Shown one piece after another: positions 45,346 through 50,510 of a stretch of 50,510 nt of DNA. Position numbers and translations under genes: made by a program. Under the pieces are notes generated by a model that saw nothing but the letters and a program-made list of their open reading frames with translations, was not told the origin of the DNA and did no database searches. Positions within the stretch are counted from its first letter, which is position 1. Every line of letters begins with the position of its first letter. This DNA comes from Ahrensia sp. Its GTDB lineage: Bacteria > Pseudomonadota > Alphaproteobacteria > Rhizobiales > Rhizobiaceae. The DNA lies in NCBI GenBank assembly GCA_002698425.1, contig NZXU01000097.1:1-50510 (forward strand). Direction: 5' to 3'.

Positions 45346-46566
45346 ATGAGACGCGTCGTCGTAACAGGGCTGGGTATCGTATCATCCATCGGCAACAATG
45401 CCGACGAGGTCACCGCCTCGCTGCGCGATGCCAAGTCCGGCATCAGCCATTCGCAGGATTTCGCCGATCGCGGATTCCGCTGCCAGGTCTGGGGCGCCCC
45501 GACGCTCGATCCGAGCGAACTCGTGGACCGGCGCGCCATGCGGTTCCTGTCCAAGGGCGGCGCGTGGAACCATGTCGCCATGGAACAGGCGATCTCCGAC
45601 GCCGGCCTTTCCACCGACGGGATTACCGACGAGAAGATCGGCATCATCATGGGGTCTGGCGGCCCGTCGACGCACACAATCGTCGAGGCGGCGGACATCA
45701 CCCGCGAGAAAGGCTCGCCGAAGCGCATCGGGCCGTTTGCCGTACCAAAGGCGATGTCGTCGACGGCGTCGGCGACGCTCGCCACATGGTTCAAGATCCA
45801 CGGCGTCAACTATTCCATTTCGTCAGCCTGCTCGACCTCGGCGCATTGCATCGGCAACGCCTATGAGCTGATCCAGTGGGGCAAGCAGGACATGATCTTC
45901 GCCGGCGGTCACGAAGACCTCGACTGGTCGATGTCCAACCTGTTTGACGCGATGGGCGCGATGTCGTCGAAGCACAACGACACGCCGGCAAGCGCCTCGC
46001 GCGCCTATGACGCCGAGCGCGACGGCTTCGTCATCGCCGGCGGCGCGGGCGTGCTGGTTCTCGAAGAGCTCGAACACGCCAAGGCGCGCGGCGCGAAAAT
46101 CTATGCCGAAATCGTCGGCTATGGTGCGACATCGGACGGCTACGACATGGTGGCCCCGTCGGGCGAAGGCGCGGTGCGCTGCATGCGCCAGGCGATGGCG
46201 ACGGTGGACGGCAAGGCCGATTACATCAACACCCACGGCACGTCGACGCCCGTCGGCGACAGCCGCGAAATGGCCGCGATCAAGGAAGTGTTCGGCGACG
46301 AGATGCCGAATATCTCATCGACCAAGTCGCTGACCGGCCATTCGCTCGGGGCCGCCGGGGCGCAGGAATCGATCTACTCGATCCTCATGATGCAGGGCGG
46401 GTTCATCGGCGAGAGCGCGCATATCAGCCAGCTCGATCCCGAATTCGAGGGCATGCCGATCGTTCGCGAGCGCATCGACAACGCCAAAATCGATACCGTG
46501 CTGTCGAACTCGTTCGGCTTCGGCGGCACCAATGCCACTCTGGTGTTCCAGCGTTACAACGGCTGA
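45346..46566 (+). CDS. fabB: Beta-ketoacyl-ACP synthase I
   Basis: Condensing enzyme of 406 residues that elongates the cis-3 intermediate made by FabA. The catalytic triad is visible: Cys in [13 protein letters not shown], His in [11 protein letters not shown] and His in [13 protein letters not shown]. Fold signature GLGIVSSIG at the N-terminus and [10 protein letters not shown] at the C-terminus complete the thiolase fold. ATG 45346 follows CAGGGAGCC. Second gene of the fab operon; pairing with fabA marks it as FabB rather than FabF. Confidence 0.97.
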   Translation: MRRVVVTGLGIVSSIGNNADEVTASLRDAKSGISHSQDFADRGFRCQVWGAPTLDPSELVDRRAMRFLSKGGAWNHVAMEQAISDAGLSTDGITDEKIGIIMGSGGPSTHTIVEAADITREKGSPKRIGPFAVPKAMSSTASATLATWFKIHGVNYSISSACSTSAHCIGNAYELIQWGKQDMIFAGGHEDLDWSMSNLFDAMGAMSSKHNDTPASASRAYDAERDGFVIAGGAGVLVLEELEHAKARGAKIYAEIVGYGATSDGYDMVAPSGEGAVRCMRQAMATVDGKADYINTHGTSTPVGDSREMAAIKEVFGDEMPNISSTKSLTGHSLGAAGAQESIYSILMMQGGFIGESAHISQLDPEFEGMPIVRERIDNAKIDTVLSNSFGFGGTNATLVFQRYNG

Positions 46567-46584
46567 CGTGAAAGGACATTGCCA

Positions 46585-47394
46585 ATGAACGGGTTGATGG
46601 CGGGAAAACGCGGCTTGATCATGGGAGTGGCCAATGACCACTCCATCGCCTGGGGCATCGCCAAGGCGCTGGCCGCCGAAGGGGCGGAAATCGCGCTGAC
46701 CTATCAGGGCGAAGCCTTCGGACGGCGCGTCAAGCCGCTGGCCGAGGAAATCGGCTCGAAGCTGCTGTTGCCCTGCGATGTCGAGGATACCGACACTGTC
46801 AAGGCGGTCTTCGACACGCTGAAGGAAGAATGGGGCAGCTTCGACTTCCTCGTCCACGCCATCGGCTTCTCCGACCGCAACGAGTTGAAGGGCCGTTATC
46901 TCGACGTGACGACGCGCGAGAACTTCTCGCGCACCATGGTGATCTCGGCCTATTCCTTCACCGAGGTCGCGCAGCACGCCGCGCCGATGCTGAACGAGGG
47001 CGGATCGCTGCTGACGCTCACCTATGGCGGGTCCATGCGCGTCATGCCGAATTACAACGTCATGGGCATCGCCAAGGCGGCGCTGGAAGCGATGGTGCGC
47101 TACCTCGCCGCGGATTTCGGCCGCAACAAGGTTCGCGTCAACGCGATCTCGGCCGGACCGGTGCGCACGCTGGCCGGTGCCGGCATCGGCGACGCCCGGC
47201 AGATCTTCGCGTATCAGCAGCGCGTCGCGCCGCTCGGACAGCCGACCGACATCACCCAGGTGGGCCAGTCGGCCCTCTATCTGCTGTCCGACATGTCGTC
47301 GGGCGTGACGGGCGAAATCCACTATGTGGACGCCGGCTACAACGTCATGTCCATGCCGATGATGGACGAGCTCCAGAAACTCGATCCGAAATAG
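46585..47394 (+). CDS. fabI: Enoyl-[ACP] reductase (NADH) FabI
   Basis: A 269-residue SDR-type reductase catalysing the last step of each elongation cycle. The N-terminal GLIMGVANDHSIAWGIAKAL and the catalytic Tyr-x6-Lys (PNYNVMGIAKAALEA) are FabI hallmarks, as is the NAD-binding SAGPVRTLAGAGI. ATG 46585 follows AAAGGACATTGCCA. Third gene of the fab operon. FabI is the target of triclosan-like inhibitors in other bacteria. Confidence 0.97.
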   Translation: MNGLMAGKRGLIMGVANDHSIAWGIAKALAAEGAEIALTYQGEAFGRRVKPLAEEIGSKLLLPCDVEDTDTVKAVFDTLKEEWGSFDFLVHAIGFSDRNELKGRYLDVTTRENFSRTMVISAYSFTEVAQHAAPMLNEGGSLLTLTYGGSMRVMPNYNVMGIAKAALEAMVRYLAADFGRNKVRVNAISAGPVRTLAGAGIGDARQIFAYQQRVAPLGQPTDITQVGQSALYLLSDMSSGVTGEIHYVDAGYNVMSMPMMDELQKLDPK

Positions 47395-47451
47395 CCCGAA
47401 CACGCCTTCATCAGGCAAAAGCAACGGCTTTTTAGGGATTCCAAGGCACTC

Positions 47452-47470
47452 TCCAAACGGTTTTGGAGTT
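47452..47470 (+). promoter_or_regulatory. Hairpin covering the ribosome site of the EAL gene
   Basis: CTCCAAA pairs with TTTGGAG around a CGGT loop just before the ATG at 47474. The GGAG ribosome-binding site of the EAL-domain gene sits inside the stem, so translation could be masked; it might also act as a weak fabI terminator. Confidence 0.45.
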
Positions 47471-47473
47471 GTC

Positions 47474-48991
47474 ATGGCTGGTCGGTCAAAAGTCGCGCGT
47501 TCGCAGGTTTTTCGCCTGATCACGATCTTTACGAGCGGTTTCGGCGCGGCGTCACTCAGCCTGTGGGCGCTGATGCTGAACCGGATCGGCGATCCCGGCA
47601 TGTTCGGCTTCAGCACGATGGCCGCGGTGATCGCCGGACTGGCGGCGCTGGCTGGAGCCGGTTGCGCGCATGCCTATTTCGTCGGATCAGACGAGACGGC
47701 CAAGGTCTATGAGGCGGCGATCGCGACGGACCCGACAACGGGCCTGTATTCCCGGACAGGTCTTCAGCAGGAGATCGCGCCGCTGATCGAACGGGCGAGC
47801 GGCAAGGCGCGCTCCTTCGAACGCCGCATGCTGGTCTCCGTGGAGATCGACGCCTTCCGCGATATCAACAACCAGCACGGGCCGGAGACGGGCGACCGGG
47901 TCCTACGCCTGATGGGCGAGCGCATCCGCCGCCTCGTCGGCGGGCTCGGCCCGGTGGCACGAATCGCGGGCAGCGAGTTCGCCTTCACGTTCGAAGTCGG
48001 CCATGACGACCGCGAACTCCATGCGGTCATGACCGCGCTTCTGGAGGAAATGTCGCGGCCGATCCGGGCTGGCGATGTGGTCATCCCGGTGTTCTGCACG
48101 GCGGGGCTGGTCGAACTCGGCAAGGAGACAACCTCGCTCGACACGGCGCTTCGGCGCACGAATCTCGCGCGCACCACGGCGCGTGCCGGCGGGCTCGGCA
48201 ACTGGGCGATCTACCATCCGGAGATGACGCAGATCGACACCTACCGCAAATGGATCGAGGGCGAGTTGTCGACCGCGATCCAGACATGCGCGTTCGATGT
48301 CGTCTATCAGCCGCAGGTGGAAAGCCACACCGGCAAGGTGACAGGCTACGAGGCGCTGTTGCGTTGGGAACACCCGGAAAAAGGCTTCATCCCACCCTCC
48401 GAATTCATCTCCGTGGCCGAGAAATGCGGGCTGATCGGCCAGATCGGCATGTGGGTGCTCGAACAGGCCTGCGGAGACGCCGCCCGGTTTCCCGACGACG
48501 TGACGATCGCGGTCAATGTGTCGCCAAAGCAGCTGGAGAGCCCCGACTTCGTCTCGCGGCTGGCCGAAACGATGCGCCAGGCGGGCGTTCGCGCCGAGCG
48601 GATCGAACTGGAGATCACCGAGAATATCCTGATCCTCGACCGCGCCAAGGTGCGCCGGAAATTCCAGGAGATCAGGAATCTTGGCTGTCCGATCTCGATC
48701 GACGATTTCGGTACCGGCTATTCCAATCTCGGCTATCTCGCCGAGCTGCCCTTCTCGAAACTGAAACTGGATCGCTCGCTGGTCTCGCGGCTCGGCGAGC
48801 GCGACAACGGCACGGCGCTGGTCGCGACCATCGTCAACATGGCCCATGCGCTCAACGCTTCCGTCCTCGGCGAGGGCGTGGAGACGGAGGAACAGGTCGC
48901 GCTGCTGCAGGCGGCGGGCTGCACGCTGATGCAGGGCTATTATTTCGGCAAGCCGGTCTGGCTGGAGCGCGAACGCGAAAAAGCCGCCTGA
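47474..48991 (+). CDS. Membrane EAL-domain c-di-GMP phosphodiesterase with degenerate GGDEF domain
   Basis: A 505-residue signalling protein. Two membrane helices lie at about residues 10-35 and 45-68, followed by a GGDEF domain from 75 to 240 in which the active motif reads AGSEF instead of GGDEF, so cyclase activity is unlikely. The EAL domain (about 255-500) keeps its catalytic residues: YEALLRW, NVSPKQL, ELEITEN, DDFGTGYSN, KLDRS, GEGVETEEQ and QGYYFGKP. It should hydrolyse c-di-GMP to pGpG and lower adhesion or biofilm signals; the GGDEF part may act as a sensor for GTP. ATG 47474 follows TTTTGGAG. Confidence 0.93.
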   Translation: MAGRSKVARSQVFRLITIFTSGFGAASLSLWALMLNRIGDPGMFGFSTMAAVIAGLAALAGAGCAHAYFVGSDETAKVYEAAIATDPTTGLYSRTGLQQEIAPLIERASGKARSFERRMLVSVEIDAFRDINNQHGPETGDRVLRLMGERIRRLVGGLGPVARIAGSEFAFTFEVGHDDRELHAVMTALLEEMSRPIRAGDVVIPVFCTAGLVELGKETTSLDTALRRTNLARTTARAGGLGNWAIYHPEMTQIDTYRKWIEGELSTAIQTCAFDVVYQPQVESHTGKVTGYEALLRWEHPEKGFIPPSEFISVAEKCGLIGQIGMWVLEQACGDAARFPDDVTIAVNVSPKQLESPDFVSRLAETMRQAGVRAERIELEITENILILDRAKVRRKFQEIRNLGCPISIDDFGTGYSNLGYLAELPFSKLKLDRSLVSRLGERDNGTALVATIVNMAHALNASVLGEGVETEEQVALLQAAGCTLMQGYYFGKPVWLEREREKAA

Positions 48992-48996
48992 CGGCC

Positions 48997-50007
48997 TTAG
49001 CGCATTGCCTCGATCACCTTGAAGCCATCGCGGACGGCCTTTTCCTCGACCCGGCGGAAGCCCTGCGTGAGCGCCTGCTCATAGGGCAGCTTGCGATTGG
49101 CGACCATCAGCAGGCGGCCGCCGGGAACAAGCGCCTTCGAGGCGGCGGCGATGAAAGCCTTGCCGATATCCGGCTCAGACGCCCGGCCGGCATGAAAGGG
49201 CGGGTTCATGACGATCCAGTCGAACCGGCGGGCGACCGGCTCCGACGTCAGATCGCACCAGTTCGCTTGCAGCGACACATTGCCGGCGATTGAAGACAGA
49301 TTGCGCTGCGCCGCTTTCAGCGACGGTGAATGCGCTTCGAACAGGGCAAGGCTATCAGGCCGCCCTTTCTCCAGCACATGCGCGGAGAGGAAACCCCAGC
49401 CGCAGCCGAAATCGGCGACGGCGCCCTTGATCCGCGCATCGAAAATCTCGGCGAGCAGCACCGATCCCGCATCGGGCTTGCCATGTGAGAACATGCCTGG
49501 CGCGGTCTCGAAACGGCCTTCCACGAGGCTGTTCGGCTCGGCCGTATCCGCGAAAACGTCCGCTTCGGGTGCGCGGAACCAGAACGCGGTGGCATGGTGC
49601 TTGGCGAGCGAGCCTTCGATTTCGACCCGGCCTCCCACCCATTTGCGCAAAGGCTGGATACCGATCGTCTTGTCGCCGGCAATGCAGATTGTTCCGCCCG
49701 GCCGAACCAGACCGCATGCACGCGAGACCATCGCGTGGTGCTCGCCCTTGTGCTTGCCGGCGAGGATCAGCGCGCCGGCATGGGGGCTGCCGGCGTCCAG
49801 TTCCGGGAAGACATCATAGCCGGCCCGTTGCAGCGCGAGAAATTCCGGCCGGAAACACTGTTCGCAGGCAAGCGCGGATTTCGAGACGGTTTCCGGCAGC
49901 TCCCGTGGCGCGGCGGCATTGAGGAACGCGAACCGTTCGCCTTCGGCCGGCGGGGCGATATCGCCGGAGGCAAAGGGGAGGAACAGGGTTTCGACAGCGC
50001 CGCTCAT
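48997..50007 (-). CDS. RsmC-like class I methyltransferase (16S rRNA guanine-N2 type)
   Basis: A 336-residue protein with two tandem methyltransferase-like domains, as in RsmC/RlmG. The C-terminal catalytic domain has the SAM site VADFGCGWGFLSAHV and the target-base motif MNPPFHAGR; the N-terminal domain lacks these and probably helps RNA binding. RsmC modifies G1207 of 16S rRNA; RlmG acts on 23S G1835. Which one cannot be decided here. Convergent with the EAL gene, five bases apart. ATG 50007 is preceded by a weak GAAAGACC. Confidence 0.88.
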   Translation of the reverse strand: MSGAVETLFLPFASGDIAPPAEGERFAFLNAAAPRELPETVSKSALACEQCFRPEFLALQRAGYDVFPELDAGSPHAGALILAGKHKGEHHAMVSRACGLVRPGGTICIAGDKTIGIQPLRKWVGGRVEIEGSLAKHHATAFWFRAPEADVFADTAEPNSLVEGRFETAPGMFSHGKPDAGSVLLAEIFDARIKGAVADFGCGWGFLSAHVLEKGRPDSLALFEAHSPSLKAAQRNLSSIAGNVSLQANWCDLTSEPVARRFDWIVMNPPFHAGRASEPDIGKAFIAAASKALVPGGRLLMVANRKLPYEQALTQGFRRVEEKAVRDGFKVIEAMR

Positions 50008-50042
50008 GTATGGTCTTTCAAACCGGCTTTGAAAGAGAGGCC

Positions 50043-50267
50043 GTCATTCCGGGGGCGCGAAGCGCAACCCGGAATCCAGAGCCGAGCGCCAGACAAACAT
50101 GCTGCTGTGTCAAAGCCATCCTCTTCCGATCCCTAGCACTACAATTCATTGAATTAGCGGACTTCCCGACAGCGAAACGGGAAGCGCCTGATTTGGAAAC
50201 CTCAGCCTCAATCTCGACACTCACGCGTCTGGATTCCGGGTTCCGCTTCGCGGCCCCGGAATGACGA
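50043..50267. repeat. MITE-like element with about 38-bp terminal inverted repeats
   Basis: The left end (50043-50081) reads GTCATTCCGGGGGCGCGAAG... and ends ...CCCGGAATCCAGA. The right end (50229-50267) is its near reverse complement, ending GGCCCCGGAATGACGAG. They enclose about 150 AT-richer bases. The ends match the dispersed CGTCATTCCGGG-type palindromic repeats common in Hyphomicrobiales intergenic DNA. No transposase is inside, so it is non-autonomous. Confidence 0.7.
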
Positions 50268-50322
50268 GAAAAGAGGCGAAAACCCGCAATAGCGCAAAAA
50301 TGGGCCCGTGTTGACGAGGCAA

Positions 50323-50352
50323 TAAAAAAGCGCGGGGTAATAAGCCCCGCGC
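50323..50352 (-). terminator. Rho-independent terminator of pnp
   Basis: On the minus strand GCGCGGGG pairs with CCCCGCGC around a TTATTA-containing loop, followed by TTTTTT, 26 bases after the pnp stop. Confidence 0.92.
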
Positions 50353-50378
50353 CTTTAAGCGTTGGAAGCAGGCCGAAA

Positions 50379-50510
50379 TCAGTCGGCCTTTTCTTCCCGG
50401 GCCTTTTCCTTGCCGGTCTCCTGATCGACGACCTTCATCGACAGGCGAACCTTGCCGCGCTCGTCGAAGCCCATCAGCTTGACGAAGACCTTGTCGCCTT
50501 CCTTGACGAC
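50379..50510 (-). CDS. pnp: Polyribonucleotide nucleotidyltransferase (PNPase), C-terminal end only
   Basis: The last 43 codons of a gene running in from the right edge. The visible protein reads [19 protein letters not shown], then [17 protein letters not shown], ending in a charged tail EEKAD. This is the end of the S1 RNA-binding domain and acidic tail of PNPase, which degrades RNA phosphorolytically in the degradosome. The call rests on this short C-terminal match; other S1-domain proteins are less likely. Confidence 0.8.
   Translation of the reverse strand, partial: VVKEGDKVFVKLMGFDERGKVRLSMKVVDQETGKEKAREEKAD

Larger units (their letters stand above)
50008..50378. other. Intergenic region with MITE-like element and pnp terminator
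   Basis: This 371-base gap is filled by the inverted-repeat element (50043-50267) and the pnp terminator (50323-50352). No gene is evident. Confidence 0.6.

Overview
The window is a stretch of GC-rich alphaproteobacterial chromosome, most likely from the order Hyphomicrobiales (Rhizobiales). Pointers to this are the dnaA neighbourhood (mutM, enoyl-CoA hydratase, rpsT, dnaA, dnaN, recF, moeB), an Irr-type Fur regulator beside fabA-fabB-fabI, an RpoH-like promoter before dnaK, a Tad pilin cluster and dense convergent or overlapping gene packing. Genus cannot be fixed from the sequence alone. No tRNA, rRNA, CRISPR array, transposase or prophage gene is visible; almost everything is housekeeping or metabolic.

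Layout. 1-1473: dnaK, cut by the window edge, with a heat-shock-like promoter upstream. 1851-4722: a TPR protein followed by a TPR-sulfotransferase. 4719-6908: a class A penicillin-binding protein. 7175-8530: a flavocytochrome of ferric-reductase type with a perfect FNR/FixK-type box in front. 8584-9993: an M20 dipeptidase. 9994-10516: a structured intergenic region with a candidate small RNA on the minus strand (three hairpins with C-rich loops). 10517-13900: a very large GlmS-like protein of 1127 residues. 13904-15590: a bfd-bfr iron-storage pair and an acetamidase/formamidase-family gene. 15678-21951: a peptide-type ABC importer operon with a GntR/FCD regulator and a permease-ATPase fusion, divergent from a carbamoylase/allantoate-amidohydrolase-type enzyme (22088-23329).

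23405-28205: the three-gene NAGGN osmoprotectant operon (amidotransferase, acetyltransferase-ligase, M42 peptidase). 28475-29753: an SDR oxidoreductase and a tiny heme-copper-oxidase-like membrane protein. 30157-32381: a Flp pilin with a secretin-N-terminal-like protein and two TadE-like pseudopilins. 32512-41503: deoB, mutM, enoyl-CoA hydratase, rpsT, a long dnaA leader, dnaA, dnaN, recF and a MoeB/ThiF protein. 41569-44172: GST, a 2-hydroxyacid dehydrogenase and a secreted SH3 protein. 44185-47394: irr divergent from fabA-fabB-fabI (unsaturated fatty acid synthesis plus enoyl-ACP reductase). 47474-50007: an EAL phosphodiesterase with a degenerate GGDEF domain and an RsmC-like methyltransferase. 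50043-50267: a MITE-like inverted repeat. 50379-50510: the 3' end of pnp.

The main second-look items are the candidate anti-Shine-Dalgarno small RNA beside the oversized GlmS-like gene, the GlmS-like protein itself, the FNR box before the flavocytochrome, the nested palindrome in the transporter/amidohydrolase divergent promoter, and the long structured dnaA leader. All functional statements rest on reading motifs by eye; no database search was possible.
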